Below, piece by piece: positions 26,754 to 35,340 of a DNA stretch of 64,000 bases. The DNA lies in contig NZ_LMHH01000001.1 of assembly GCF_001427865.1 (NCBI RefSeq), forward strand, positions 806,001-870,000, given 5' to 3'. The DNA comes from Altererythrobacter sp. Root672. GTDB taxonomy: Bacteria > Pseudomonadota > Alphaproteobacteria > Sphingomonadales > Sphingomonadaceae. Under the pieces are notes generated by a model. It saw only the letters and a list, made by a program, of their open reading frames with translations. It had not been told where the DNA came from and made no database searches. The position numbers and the translations under genes are program-made. Each line of letters opens with the position of its first letter. Position 1 is the stretch's first letter.

Positions 26754-28388
26754 ATGGCGCGGTATATTTTCATCACCGGCGGCGTGGTCTCATCGCTTGG
26801 TAAGGGACTGATGGCGGCAAGCCTTGCTGCCCTCCTGCAAGCGCGCGGCTACAAGGTCCGCATTCGTAAGTTCGACCCCTATCTAAATGTCGATCCGGGC
26901 ACGATGAGTCCGTATCAGCATGGTGAGGTCTACGTCACCGATGACGGGGCGGAGACCGACCTCGATCTCGGGCATTACGAACGCTTCACCGGCGTATCCG
27001 CGCGACAGAGCGACAACGTCACTTCGGGGCGCATCTATCAGCAGATCATCGCTCGGGAACGGCGCGGGGATTATCTGGGCGCGACCGTCCAGGTCATTCC
27101 GCACGTGACCGACGCGATCAAGGAATTCGCGCTCGCGGAAACCGACGACCTCGATTTCGTGCTGTGCGAGATCGGCGGAACCGTCGGCGACATCGAAAGC
27201 TTGCCGTTCATCGAGGCGATTCGCCAACTGCGCAACGAGCTTGGGCGCGATAACACCTGCGTGGTCCATGTGACCCTGGTGCCGTACATCTCTGCCGCCG
27301 GCGAACTGAAGACCAAGCCTACCCAGCATTCGGTCCGCGAGCTCACCAGCCTGGGCGTCCAGCCTGATTTGCTGCTGTGCCGTTGCGAACACCCCCTGCC
27401 GCCGAGCGAACGGGCCAAGATCGCGCTGTTCTGCAACGTCCGCCCGGAAGCGGTGATCCAGGCGCTCGACGCCTCGAGCATCTATGCCGTGCCGCTGCAG
27501 TACCACGCCGAAGGCCTCGACGAGCAGGTGCTCAGCCATTTCAGCCTTGAGACTTCGGCTCCAAACCTGTCGCGCTGGACTGACATTGTCGACCGGTACG
27601 AGAATCCTGAAGGCGAAGTGACCATCGCGGTGGTCGGCAAATACGTTGGCCTTCCTGACGCTTACAAATCGCTCAACGAAGCCCTGGTGCATGGCGGAAT
27701 GGCCAACCGGGTACGGGTGAAGATCAAGTGGATCGACGCCGAGATTTTCGAGCAAGCCGATTCGGACATCGCCGCTCAGCTCGAGCCGATGCACGCGATC
27801 CTTGTGCCTGGCGGGTTCGGGACACGGGGCTCCGAGGGCAAGATCGCCAGCGTGCGGTTCGCGCGTGAGCGCAATGTGCCGTTCTTCGGTATCTGTCTCG
27901 GCATGCAAATGGCCTGCATCGAAGGCGCCCGAAACACTGCCGGGATCTCCGATGCGTCGTCGACCGAATTCGGCGAAACCTCGGAACCCGTCGTTGGCAT
28001 CATTACCGAATGGATGGGTGCCGAAGGGCTGCAGACACGGTCCGCGGAAGGCGACATGGGCGGAACCATGCGCCTCGGGGCTTATGAGGCGGTTCTTGCC
28101 GGGAACAGTCACGTTTCAACGATTTACGGTGGAACGACCAATATCTCCGAACGCCATCGCCACAGGTACGAAGTGAACTCGGCTTACAAGGAACCGCTCG
28201 AGAAGGGCGGCTTGGTCTTTTCAGGAATGTCGCCCGACGGGCTGCTGCCGGAGATCGTGGAACGGCCGGATCATCCGTGGTTCGTTGGCGTCCAGTTCCA
28301 TCCGGAACTCAAGAGTAAGCCGTTCGACCCGCACCCGCTGTTTGCCGGCTTCATTGCCGCCGCGGTGCGCCAGTCCCGACTCGTGTAA
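26754..28388 (+). CDS. pyrG: CTP synthase PyrG
   Basis: A 544-residue enzyme that converts UTP and glutamine to CTP. The N-terminal synthetase domain has the P-loop [14 protein letters not shown], the [15 protein letters not shown] block and [16 protein letters not shown]. The C-terminal glutaminase domain has VPGGFGTRG, the nucleophile Cys in FFGICLGMQ and the His/Glu in VQFHPELKS. Length is normal. No terminator directly follows; the nearest plus-strand terminator-like hairpin lies ~250 bases downstream, past a promoter-like sequence. Confidence 0.97.
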   Translation: MARYIFITGGVVSSLGKGLMAASLAALLQARGYKVRIRKFDPYLNVDPGTMSPYQHGEVYVTDDGAETDLDLGHYERFTGVSARQSDNVTSGRIYQQIIARERRGDYLGATVQVIPHVTDAIKEFALAETDDLDFVLCEIGGTVGDIESLPFIEAIRQLRNELGRDNTCVVHVTLVPYISAAGELKTKPTQHSVRELTSLGVQPDLLLCRCEHPLPPSERAKIALFCNVRPEAVIQALDASSIYAVPLQYHAEGLDEQVLSHFSLETSAPNLSRWTDIVDRYENPEGEVTIAVVGKYVGLPDAYKSLNEALVHGGMANRVRVKIKWIDAEIFEQADSDIAAQLEPMHAILVPGGFGTRGSEGKIASVRFARERNVPFFGICLGMQMACIEGARNTAGISDASSTEFGETSEPVVGIITEWMGAEGLQTRSAEGDMGGTMRLGAYEAVLAGNSHVSTIYGGTTNISERHRHRYEVNSAYKEPLEKGGLVFSGMSPDGLLPEIVERPDHPWFVGVQFHPELKSKPFDPHPLFAGFIAAAVRQSRLV

Positions 28389-28421
28389 CTGTCCCGCAAC
28401 GCAACATAGTTAAAAAACCGA

Positions 28422-28451
28422 TTGCTCATCCTGCCCGATGAGGCGTAGATT
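28422..28451 (+). promoter_or_regulatory. Possible sigma-70-type promoter downstream of pyrG
   Basis: TTGCTC (28422-28427), an 18-base spacer and TAGATT (28446-28451), preceded by an A-rich tract TTAAAAAA. CTCATC/GATGAG form a 6-bp dyad within the promoter. It would start transcription near 28458, ahead of an ORF-free structured stretch. Confidence 0.3.
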
Positions 28452-28457
28452 GTTGCA

Positions 28458-28678
28458 TGGGGAAGCAGGCTGCCAAACGGGGGTTTTGGTGGCCACTATT
28501 ACGTACACGGCTGCCCACAAACCAGAACGGCCTTCAGGGCTTGGTCGTTTCTGCACGGTTTAGTCTTGCCCGATGGTTTGGCCGTCTTTTGCGACCCGGA
28601 CGGTCATTTCGAAAGGCAGGTCGGCGCCTAAGCGTCGAGGGGGCGGACACCACTAGGTTCCGCCCCCAACTCTTTTCC
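28458..28678 (+). ncRNA. Candidate structured small RNA downstream of pyrG
   Basis: The 306-base gap between pyrG and hsp20 has no convincing gene; the open frame at 28457-28726 is basic, Arg-rich and antisense to the end of hsp20. It does contain several stem-forming pairs (for example CCAAA/TTTGG near 28474-28490) and ends in a strong hairpin with a short U-tract, with a promoter-like sequence at the left. That arrangement would give a ~215-nt RNA. It does not match the tmRNA, SRP RNA or RNase P cores that I know, and I could not confirm 6S RNA. It may equally be a long pyrG 3' UTR. Confidence 0.28.
28639..28677 (+). terminator. Terminator hairpin between pyrG and hsp20
   Basis: GGGGGCGGA (28639-28647) pairs perfectly with TCCGCCCCC (28659-28667); AACTCTTTTCC follows on the plus strand. 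The minus direction lacks a T-run, so it primarily terminates rightward transcription. Confidence 0.65.
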
Positions 28679-28694
28679 AATCGATATTTAGGGA

Positions 28695-29162
28695 TCAGGC
28701 CGCGTCGGCTTGCTTGCCGTCCTTGACCACTTCGAGGTTCGGTTGACCGCCAATGGCGATCTTCTTCGGCTTCATCGCATCGGGCACTTCACGCACCAGA
28801 TCGATCACCAGCAGGCCGTCGGCCAGGTCGGCGCGCTCGACGCGGACGTAGTCGGCCAGTTCGAACCGGCGTTCGAAGCCGCGATTGGCGATACCGACGT
28901 GAAGCATGTCCGCTTCGACATTCTCGTCGCGCTTGCGGCCTTGGACCACCAGCAGATTCTGTTCGGCCGTTATGTCGAGGTCTCCCGGGCGGAAGCCCGC
29001 GATCGCCAGTGTAATGCGATAGCTGTCCTCACTGCGGCGTTCGATATTGAAAGGGGGGTAGTTGTCGCCAGCGGTGTTGCGAGCCTGGCTTTCAAGCAAG
29101 TTGAACAACCGGTCGAAACCGACTGTGGACCGGCGGTAAGGGGTAAGATCAAAACGATTCAT
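28695..29162 (-). CDS. Small heat-shock protein, Hsp20 / alpha-crystallin (IbpA type)
   Basis: A 155-residue cytosolic holdase. The N-terminal MNRFDLTPYRRSTVGFDRLF is the IbpA-like start, and the alpha-crystallin domain spans ~35-130 (YPPFNIERRSEDSYRITLAI; GFRPGDLDI; GRKRDENVEA; GIANRGFERRFELADYV). The C-terminal tail has the KKIAIGG segment corresponding to the IxI anchoring motif. I chose ATG 29162 because GGAGGA precedes it; the longer ORF would translate the RNA thermometer. Regulation is probably by sigma-32 and by a ROSE-like leader immediately upstream. Confidence 0.93.
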   Translation of the reverse strand: MNRFDLTPYRRSTVGFDRLFNLLESQARNTAGDNYPPFNIERRSEDSYRITLAIAGFRPGDLDITAEQNLLVVQGRKRDENVEADMLHVGIANRGFERRFELADYVRVERADLADGLLVIDLVREVPDAMKPKKIAIGGQPNLEVVKDGKQADAA

Positions 29163-29252
29163 CGAAACAAATCCTCCAAAGAGCAATTTGACTGACGGGG
29201 CCCGCTGCCGCGGCACCCCTCTGCCGATCACCCTCGCGGCGTGATACGGCAG
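29163..29252 (-). promoter_or_regulatory. ROSE-like RNA thermometer in the hsp20 leader
   Basis: Read on the minus strand, the ~88-base leader folds into three hairpins. (1) CTGCCG..ATCAC with GTGAT..CGGCAG, an 11-bp stem with one bulge (29221-29252). (2) GGGG..CCGC/GCGG..CCCC (29197-29219). (3) A weak final hairpin in which TTGCT (29182-29186) faces the Shine-Dalgarno GGAGGAT (29171-29177), the conserved UYGCU/AGGA element of ROSE thermometers. Known ROSE elements melt on heating and free the ribosome-binding site of hsp20 genes. Confidence 0.72.
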
Positions 29253-29256
29253 GTGT

Positions 29257-29285
29257 TAGATACGTTCGCCTTGCCCCTGTTCAAG
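29257..29285 (-). promoter_or_regulatory. Candidate sigma-32 heat-shock promoter of hsp20
   Basis: On the minus strand CTTGAA (29285-29280), a 15-base spacer and CGTATCTA (29264-29257) resemble the RpoH consensus. The predicted start near 29250 coincides with the first ROSE hairpin. Confidence 0.55.
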
Positions 29286-29316
29286 GGGCGCAGGGCGGCA
29301 TTGCAAGGGGTGACGC

Positions 29317-29580
29317 GTGAGCCAACCAACTGTCGAGATCTATACCAAGGCCTTTTGCGGATACTGCTTTCGCGCCAAGCGGTTGCTCGAAAGCAAAGGT
29401 GTCGAATTTACCGAATACGACATTACCTTTGGCGGCGAAAAGAAGGCCGAGATGCTTGAGCGTAAGCCCGACGCCAGCACCGTGCCGCAGATATTCATCG
29501 GCGGTGCGGCCGTGGGCGGCTCCGACGATCTCGCGAGGCTGGACCAGGAAGGCAAGCTTGACGCCTTGCTTGGGCTCTAA
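29317..29580 (+). CDS. grxC: Glutaredoxin 3 (GrxC)
   Basis: An 87-residue dithiol glutaredoxin from a GTG start at 29317 (AAGGGG precedes it). The active site is CGYC (C14, C17), followed by AKRLLESKGVEFTEYDI, the cis-Pro motif TVPQIFI and the GSH-binding GGSDDL. It reduces disulfides and deglutathionylates proteins with GSH. Its promoter region overlaps that of the divergent hsp20. It is followed by the nitrilase-family and DUF1178 genes in an apparent operon common in alphaproteobacteria. Confidence 0.95.
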   Translation: MSQPTVEIYTKAFCGYCFRAKRLLESKGVEFTEYDITFGGEKKAEMLERKPDASTVPQIFIGGAAVGGSDDLARLDQEGKLDALLGL

Positions 29581-29601
29581 GAACCGCTAGGCGACCAATC
29601 C

Positions 29602-30429
29602 ATGACCCGTATCGCGATCCTGCAAATGACGTCGGGCATCGACCCGGACGAAAATGCCGCAACGCTCGTTCAGGCCGTGACCGAGGCCGCGCAAGGCGGG
29701 GCAGCCATGTTATTCACGCCAGAGATGTCGGGCCTGCTCGATCGCGATCGCGAGCGCGCTGGCCCGCACATTGTCAGCGAGCAGGAAAATCCTGTGCTGG
29801 CCGCGGTTCGTTCGGCAGCAGCGGCGCATGGTATCTGGGTTGCGCTCGGCTCGCTCGCCATTTTGCGCGAGGATCGTCGGTGGGCGAACCGCTCGTTTTT
29901 GCTCGGGCCCGACGGCGAGGTCGTTGCTCAATACGACAAAATCCACATGTTCGACGTCGAACTCGCCAGTGGCGAGACGTGGCGCGAATCCGCCGCCTAT
30001 GCGCCTGGCGAAACGGTGGTGAGCGCGGAGACTCCGGTAGGTAAACTCGGCCTCGCGATATGCTACGATGTGCGCTTCCCGGCCTTGTTCGAGGCGCTCG
30101 GGCAACTGCGCTGCGACGTGATCGCCGTTCCCGCCGCGTTTACCGTCCCGACTGGCAAGGCCCACTGGCACCTTCTGCAGCGGGCCCGAGCGGTGGAAGC
30201 CAGCGCCTATATCGTTGCCGCGGCGCAGGTCGGTGAGCACGCCGATGGGCGGCGGACATACGGTCATTCGCTGGTGATCGACCCCTGGGGAGAGATCGCG
30301 CTCGACATGGGGGGCGATGCGCCCGGCATCGGTTTCGCGGAGATAGATCCGAAGCGGATCAAGGAGGTTCGACAGCAGCTGCCGAGCCTTGCTAACCGCC
30401 GCCACTTGCCTACATCGAATACGATATGA
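29602..30429 (+). CDS. Carbon-nitrogen hydrolase (nitrilase superfamily, Nit-like)
   Basis: A 275-residue alpha-beta-beta-alpha hydrolase. The catalytic triad is visible: Glu41 in FTPEMSG, Lys113 in QYDKIHMFDV and Cys154 in AICYDVRFP. The sequence is closest to the Nit1/Nit2-like branch, whose members hydrolyse deaminated glutathione or omega-amidated acids. A position directly after glutaredoxin fits a role in glutathione metabolite repair, but that is inference. It overlaps the next gene by four bases (ATGA). Confidence 0.9.
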   Translation: MTRIAILQMTSGIDPDENAATLVQAVTEAAQGGAAMLFTPEMSGLLDRDRERAGPHIVSEQENPVLAAVRSAAAAHGIWVALGSLAILREDRRWANRSFLLGPDGEVVAQYDKIHMFDVELASGETWRESAAYAPGETVVSAETPVGKLGLAICYDVRFPALFEALGQLRCDVIAVPAAFTVPTGKAHWHLLQRARAVEASAYIVAAAQVGEHADGRRTYGHSLVIDPWGEIALDMGGDAPGIGFAEIDPKRIKEVRQQLPSLANRRHLPTSNTI

Positions 30430-30890
30430 TCGTGTTCGACCTCACCTGCGACGGCGGCCATCGTTTCGAAGGCTGGTTCGGCTCGTCAGAAGATTTTTCC
30501 GGGCAAATGGCCCGCGGCCTCGTCACTTGTCCGCAGTGCGGGTCTGATGCGGTCGAAAAGGCGCCGATGGCACCAGCGGTGTCGAAGAAGGGGAATCAGC
30601 GCTCTCCTGACCAAGGCGATGCGAAGAAGGTGCTGACACACGGCCCACTTCCCGTGGAAGTCACTGAAGCACTGGGGAAACTGGCCGAGGCTCAGGCTCA
30701 GGCACTCGCCAGTTCTCGTTGGGTAGGCGACGGTTTCGCCGAACATTCGCGGGCGATGCATTATGGCGAGCGCGATGCAGAAGCGATCCACGGCCGCGCG
30801 TCGGCCGAAGAGGCGAGGGCGTTGATCGACGAAGGTATTCCGGTGGCCCCGCTGCCTTTCCCGGTGGCTCCTCCAGAAGAGCTCAACTGA
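30426..30890 (+). CDS. DUF1178 family protein
   Basis: A 154-residue protein beginning MIVFDLTCDGGHRFEGWF with a CPQCGS zinc-ribbon-like motif and two further N-terminal Cys/His residues, a Lys/Pro-rich linker, and a helical C-terminus (RAMHYGERDAEAIHGRAS; ARALIDEGIPVAPLPFP). These are the conserved blocks of DUF1178, found beside grxC and a nitrilase in many alphaproteobacteria. The function is unknown. Confidence 0.9.
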   Translation: MIVFDLTCDGGHRFEGWFGSSEDFSGQMARGLVTCPQCGSDAVEKAPMAPAVSKKGNQRSPDQGDAKKVLTHGPLPVEVTEALGKLAEAQAQALASSRWVGDGFAEHSRAMHYGERDAEAIHGRASAEEARALIDEGIPVAPLPFPVAPPEELN

Positions 30891-30939
30891 TTTCAGGACA
30901 TTGCCTTGCCGCGCCGGGCCACCTAAACGACCTCGGCGT

Positions 30940-31016
30940 GCGCCCGTAGCTCAGCAGGATAGAGCATCAGATTCCTAATCTGGGGGCCACAGGTTCGAAT
31001 CCTGTCGGGCGCACCA
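30940..31016 (+). tRNA. tRNA-Arg (anticodon CCT)
   Basis: 77 nt with an encoded CCA. The acceptor stem is GCGCCCG/CGGGCGC with discriminator A. The D arm is followed by an anticodon stem TCAGA/TCTGG and loop TTCCTAA, giving anticodon CCT; the T arm contains GGTTCGAATCC. A new, apparently accessory gene block starts 46 bases downstream. tRNA 3' ends are frequent integration sites, but I found no second copy of the 3' end in the window. Confidence 0.96.
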
Positions 31017-31062
31017 AAAACAAGCACTTAGGTGACAATCTTACGGCGCCACCACGTTGCGC

Positions 31063-31980
31063 TCAGGCGTTTACGACACCTCTCCAGTCGCGCAGCCGTT
31101 CGGCGAGCAGTCTTGCGCGCTGTTCGTCGTTACCGTCGTCCAGGATGCGAATGTCATCAGCATCGGCGCGCACGTAGACCCCGGCGGTGCGGGCATTTAC
31201 CTCAGGCTGAGTGTCGGAACGGGTGGTGAAATAGCCTGACGCGCGGTCGGCTGATTCCAGACGGATCTCTCCCGTGCCATGGAGTTGGGGTGCGTCGGCA
31301 GACAGAGGCCGCTCGCCCTTCCAATAGTAGAAAAGGCCGGCGGGTTCGCGCTTCTCTTTCGCTGCCTCGCTCCAGTACCTCGCAGAGAGTTTCCCATCCT
31401 CTCGCCAGGAATTGCCCGTCAGTTCCAGTGCACCGTCGCGGCCCCGCGAAATCCGCAGCAGGCCTAAGGCCGAGGGCTCCCGTTCGGTGCGTTCGGTAAG
31501 GGAATATTGCCACCAGCCCCCTTGCATCCGCGATAGGTGCCCTTCGCTCTCGATCGCCTGCCGGAGCTTCTGGTTGATGTTTCTGGTCTCCGCCGGAGTT
31601 ATGACGTCCTCGTATCGTACGCAGGTGAGGCCAAGCAGATCTGTCGGTAGCTTCGAACCGCGCGCGTGAAGGATAAATGTCCGGCGCATGCCAAGTACCC
31701 CGCCGAACAGGCCGGCTTCGAAGACGACATTGTCCCTCGGAGAAGCCTGGCCACTTTCAGGCTCTACAGCAGTGCTCGTCCAATCGTCCTGGGCGAAAAT
31801 GAACGCGGCGAAATCGACCTCGCGAGTTAGTTCGATGAGGCGCTCAAGGGTCGTCGTTCCTGGGCTGAAACTGGTTGTCCAGGGCTCGACTTGCGCCACG
31901 TCTTCGAGGCCGCGGGTCAATGCCGCGAGCAATTTGGCCTGTTTGCCCGACGAACCCAAGAATAGACGCGGTTTGCCCAT
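31063..31980 (-). CDS. TIR-like (PF10137 type) nucleotide-binding protein with beta-rich C-terminal domain
   Basis: A 305-residue protein. Residues 1-150 match the CAP12/Pycsar-type TIR domain: RLFLGSSGKQAKLL, the conserved W in VEPWTTSFSPG, DFAAFIFAQDD, PRDNVVFEAGLFGG with the candidate catalytic Glu88, and LPTDLLGL. Such domains are NAD+ hydrolases or nucleotide binders in phage-defence effectors. Residues ~153-290 start GGWWQYSL and run through alternating strand-like segments (LGLLRISRGRDGALELTG; GTGEIRLESADRASGYF), suggesting a small beta-barrel sensor, a domain I cannot name. No cyclase or other defence gene adjoins it. It faces the tRNA-Arg 3' end. Confidence 0.78.
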   Translation of the reverse strand: MGKPRLFLGSSGKQAKLLAALTRGLEDVAQVEPWTTSFSPGTTTLERLIELTREVDFAAFIFAQDDWTSTAVEPESGQASPRDNVVFEAGLFGGVLGMRRTFILHARGSKLPTDLLGLTCVRYEDVITPAETRNINQKLRQAIESEGHLSRMQGGWWQYSLTERTEREPSALGLLRISRGRDGALELTGNSWREDGKLSARYWSEAAKEKREPAGLFYYWKGERPLSADAPQLHGTGEIRLESADRASGYFTTRSDTQPEVNARTAGVYVRADADDIRILDDGNDEQRARLLAERLRDWRGVVNA

Positions 31981-32004
31981 TCAAATCCTCCCATTCGCCG
32001 GCGA

Positions 32005-32601
32005 TCAATCGTTCAGAGCAGGCTCCGCCTCTTCGGCCAAGGCCTGCTGGACCGCGCTCCGCTCGGAGACCAGCTCGAACGCGTTTAGCAGGCGGGGCGG
32101 GATGGTTAGACCAAAGGCCTGGGCCCAGCGGAGCATGACGAAGAGATAAGCGTCAGCCACTGTGAAATCCGAACCGAACAGATAGGGTTCGACAATGCGG
32201 CTTTCGAGCAAATCCAAGCGTTTGGCCACCGCCTCAGCGGCTTCGCGCCTCTCCGTCCCACCGGCTGCATGCCAGAATGGCTTGAAGGCGATGTGCAACT
32301 CGGTCGAGAGGAAGGATAGCATCTCGATCAGACGCGTGCGCCCCAACGGGCCTCCGACACCCAGCTTCGGTTCGCGATTGGCGATGAGATCGAGAACGGC
32401 GACGTTTTCTGTGATCGCTGCGCCATCGTCGAGCACGAGCATAGGAACCGAGCCGGCGGGATTTATCGCGGTGTAGTCGCGCCCTGTTTCGGTGATCTTG
32501 GCCCTGAGGTCGACGCGCTCGAACTCGGCCGCGATCCCGGCTTCGTGCAGCGAAATGCGGGTGGCGAGGCTGCAGGCACCCGGAGAATAATAGAGTTTCA
32601 T
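32005..32601 (-). CDS. Glutathione S-transferase
   Basis: A 198-residue cytosolic GST. The N-terminal thioredoxin-like half starts MKLYYSPGACSLATRISLHE (beta-class SPGACS signature, with Tyr and Cys near the GSH site) and has the cis-Pro in GSVPMLVLDDG and the ITENVAVLDLI gamma-glutamyl site. The all-helical C-terminal half includes LFGSDFTVADAYLFVML with its N-capping box. It probably conjugates GSH to electrophiles; the substrate is unknown. It lies in line with the alpha/beta hydrolase upstream (54 bases) and the TIR-like gene downstream (24 bases). Confidence 0.93.
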   Translation of the reverse strand: MKLYYSPGACSLATRISLHEAGIAAEFERVDLRAKITETGRDYTAINPAGSVPMLVLDDGAAITENVAVLDLIANREPKLGVGGPLGRTRLIEMLSFLSTELHIAFKPFWHAAGGTERREAAEAVAKRLDLLESRIVEPYLFGSDFTVADAYLFVMLRWAQAFGLTIPPRLLNAFELVSERSAVQQALAEEAEPALND

Positions 32602-32655
32602 CGACCTACTCCTTGGGACTGGCCCGGCCAGTGGGGCCGGGCCAGCAATTCGACC

Positions 32656-33537
32656 TCAACCAGCCACAGGCTGTGCGTCCGCCTCCTGTCGCTCGGCTTG
32701 TAGGTCTTCGCCACGGAGGAAGGCCAGGATATCCGCGTTCACGATCTCGGGATGGGTTTGGCACAGCCCGTGAGGCAGGTCCTTGTAGGTCTTGAGCGTG
32801 CCGTTCTTCAGCAGCTTTACCGTAAGGGGTGCCGAGTCCGCGTAGGGCACGATCTGATCGTCCTCGCTGTGAATGACCAATACGGGCACATCGATCACCT
32901 TGAGATCCTCGGTGAAGTCGGTTTCGGAAAAGGCCTTGATGCATTCGTATCCGGCCTTGGCGCTACCCATCATCCCCTGGCGCCACCAGTTGCGAATGAG
33001 CCCTTCGGAGACTTTCGCGCCCGGCCTGTTGAAGCCGTAAAACGGGCCGGTCGGGATATCGAGGTAGAGCTGCGCGCGGTTGGCTGCGAGCGCGGCCCGG
33101 AAGCCATCGAACACTTCGATCGGCGTGCCGCCCGGGTTCGTGTCCTTCTTGACCATCACCGGTGGGACCGCGTCGATCAGGATAGCCTTGGCGACACGTC
33201 CCGGTTCGGCGCCCGCGACGTAGCGCGTTACTTCGCCGCCACCCGTCGAATGGCCAATGTGGATCGCATTGCGGAGATCGAGTTCGGCGACCAGCGTGGC
33301 GACGTCGGAGGCGTAAGTATCCATGTCGTTGCCTTCGCTCGTCTGGCTCGACCGACCATGGCCGCGGCGATCGTGGGCGATCACGCGATAGCCTAACGCA
33401 CCAAAGAACAGCATCTGATTGTCCCAGTCGTCGGCACTAAGCGGCCAGCCATGGTGAAACACGATCGGCTGTGCATCTCTCGGCCCCCAGTCCTTGTAGA
33501 AAATGCGGGTGCCATCAGAGGTCGTGACATGAGTCAT
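32656..33537 (-). CDS. Alpha/beta hydrolase (non-heme chloroperoxidase-like)
   Basis: A 293-residue enzyme starting [18 protein letters not shown]. The oxyanion region [16 protein letters not shown], the nucleophile elbow GHSTGGGE, the acid residue in HSEDDQIVP and the catalytic His in LPHGLCQTH form a complete triad. The pattern (DGTxIFYKDWG, [18 protein letters not shown]) is that of cofactor-free haloperoxidases/perhydrolases and related esterases. The physiological substrate is unknown. I chose the start by conservation; a longer in-frame ORF extends 42 residues upstream without family similarity. Confidence 0.9.
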   Translation of the reverse strand: MTHVTTSDGTRIFYKDWGPRDAQPIVFHHGWPLSADDWDNQMLFFGALGYRVIAHDRRGHGRSSQTSEGNDMDTYASDVATLVAELDLRNAIHIGHSTGGGEVTRYVAGAEPGRVAKAILIDAVPPVMVKKDTNPGGTPIEVFDGFRAALAANRAQLYLDIPTGPFYGFNRPGAKVSEGLIRNWWRQGMMGSAKAGYECIKAFSETDFTEDLKVIDVPVLVIHSEDDQIVPYADSAPLTVKLLKNGTLKTYKDLPHGLCQTHPEIVNADILAFLRGEDLQAERQEADAQPVAG

Positions 33538-33882
33538 GGGAGAAGATCCCTTACCAAAATGCCGGCCTGCAGGACCGGCGCTGCTGAACCGAGATCGAGA
33601 CCTCGGGCAATGGAGACACGATCCAGGTCGGGTCGAATCTGACGGAAAGAGTCCGGGCTGCAAGCACTAGTATCAATCGGGGTTAAACCCGAGCGCACGG
33701 CGACCTGTCGCTCAGCAGCCTCTTCTCGCCAGCGCGGGAACCACGTGACCCACGAGAGAGTTTAGGCTTCTGGGGGATTGTTCTGCTTGTCACTCATCGA
33801 GCCTTGAAAACAAGAATGCGGAGCGGATCACGCTTCGCGCAAAACTGCCTGCACCGGAGATCGAACATCAGGGAGTAGCTCT
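33538..33882. other. Intergenic region, divergent hydrolase and amidohydrolase genes
   Basis: 345 bases with no supported gene. It contains a dyad TCGGG-(6)-CCCGA at 33677-33692 with TTAA at its centre, possibly an operator, and the amidohydrolase ribosome-binding site AGGGAG just before 33883. No clear terminator or RNA gene was seen. Confidence 0.5.
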
Positions 33883-35241
33883 ATGAAAGTGTTGTTTCGA
33901 CCGTATGTACTGGCGACGCTTCTGGCTCTTGCGGCGGCGCCATTGCCAAGTGCTCACGCACAAGATCCTGCACCGGTAAGCGACACCACGTTATTCCAGA
34001 ATGTCCGCATTTTTGACGGCACCGGCTCGTCACTATCTGGCCCGTCCAACGTCCTCGTCCGGGGCCACACAATCGAGCGCATCTCTACCGGAGCCATCGA
34101 GGCCGAGCCGGGGGCCACGGTGATCGACGGCGGAGGGCGAACCTTGATGCCGGGCCTGATCGACGCCCATTGGCATACGATGCTGATCCGGGGGAACCCG
34201 ATCCAGATGATGGCCGACGACGTCGGCTACACCAATATCGTCGCGGCCGACGAGGCGACGGATACCCTGATGCGCGGCTTTACGACTGTGCGCGATGTCG
34301 GCGGCCCGGCCTTCTCACTCAAGCGCGCCATTGACGAAGGACTCATCGACGGTCCGCGCATCTATCCATCGGGTGCCATGATCACGGTCACCAGCGGTCA
34401 TGGCGACTTCCGCCAGCTAGTCGACCTGCCGCGCGTGCCCGGCAAGCTCTCCAGGATCGAAGAAATTGGCGGTGCCGCGATCGTCGATAGCCCGGACGAA
34501 ATGCGGATGCGGGTGCGTGAACAGCTGATGCGGGGCGCATCCCAGATCAAACTTACTGCTGGAGGTGGCGTGTCGTCACCATTCAGTCCGGTGGACGTTT
34601 CGACGTTCACTGAAGCGGAGATACGTGCTGCGACTGAGGCGGCAACCAACTGGGGGACCTACGTCACCGCGCATGCATTTACCGATGATGCCATCAGGAC
34701 GTCGATCAACGCAGGCGTCAAAGTGATCGAGCATGGCTTCCTGATGACTGAACCAACGGCGCAACTCATTGCGCAAAAGGGCATTTGGCTGAGTTTGCAG
34801 CCGCTACCAGAGGCGCTTCGCGAGGGATTTCCCGTCGGATCCGTCCAGCGGCAGGGAGCTGACGAGGTCTGGCCTGGAATCGATAAGACCTACCAGTTGG
34901 CCAGAAAGTACCATCTCAAGGTCGCCTGGGGCACCGACGTGTTGTTCTCGCGCGCGCTCGCGCAGCAGCAAGGGGCGATCCTGGCCTCACTGACCCGCTG
35001 GTATACCCCGGCCGAGGCGCTTGCGATGGCGACGGGCACGAACGCTGAGCTCCTGCAGCTGTCTGGCAGGCGCAATCCCTATCCCGGTAAGCTAGGCGTC
35101 GTGGAGCAGGGGGCGTTTGCGGACCTACTGCTGGTGGATGGCAATCCACTGGAGAACATCAACCTGATCGCCGATCCGGAGCGCAATTTCCTGATCATCA
35201 TGAAAGACGGCAAGATCTACAAGAACACTCTTGCCCACTGA
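33883..35241 (+). CDS. Exported metal-dependent amidohydrolase
   Basis: A 452-residue protein with a Sec signal peptide (cleavage near AHAQDP), so it is periplasmic or outer-membrane associated. The amidohydrolase TIM barrel shows HxH in LIDAHWHTML, the candidate carboxylated Lys in SQIKLTAGGG, metal His in VTAHAFTDD and VIEHGF, and the catalytic Asp in AWGTDVLFS. The N- and C-terminal urease-like beta-sandwich (NVRIFDGTG; DLLLVDGNPLENI) is intact. Relatives include imidazolonepropionase-like, Xaa-Pro dipeptidase-like and ochratoxin-type hydrolases, so peptide or amide cleavage is likely but the substrate is unassigned. Confidence 0.88.
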   Translation: MKVLFRPYVLATLLALAAAPLPSAHAQDPAPVSDTTLFQNVRIFDGTGSSLSGPSNVLVRGHTIERISTGAIEAEPGATVIDGGGRTLMPGLIDAHWHTMLIRGNPIQMMADDVGYTNIVAADEATDTLMRGFTTVRDVGGPAFSLKRAIDEGLIDGPRIYPSGAMITVTSGHGDFRQLVDLPRVPGKLSRIEEIGGAAIVDSPDEMRMRVREQLMRGASQIKLTAGGGVSSPFSPVDVSTFTEAEIRAATEAATNWGTYVTAHAFTDDAIRTSINAGVKVIEHGFLMTEPTAQLIAQKGIWLSLQPLPEALREGFPVGSVQRQGADEVWPGIDKTYQLARKYHLKVAWGTDVLFSRALAQQQGAILASLTRWYTPAEALAMATGTNAELLQLSGRRNPYPGKLGVVEQGAFADLLLVDGNPLENINLIADPERNFLIIMKDGKIYKNTLAH

Positions 35242-35340
35242 GGCTTCGCCGTGGTCACAATGGGCGGCCGTCAAAGCCGCCTATTGATGTCCTGAGTCCG
35301 CACGGATTGCCAAGTTTGTGCGGTAAATGATTATTCCAGA

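Noticed and set aside
28457-28726. Possible 89-residue basic protein between pyrG and hsp20
   Set aside because: Arg-rich composition without a family, no ribosome-binding site, and it runs through the terminator hairpin and into hsp20 antisense.
30940-32000. Integrated element with att repeats at the tRNA-Arg 3' end
   Set aside because: No integrase, no phage genes and no second copy of the tRNA 3' end could be seen in the window.
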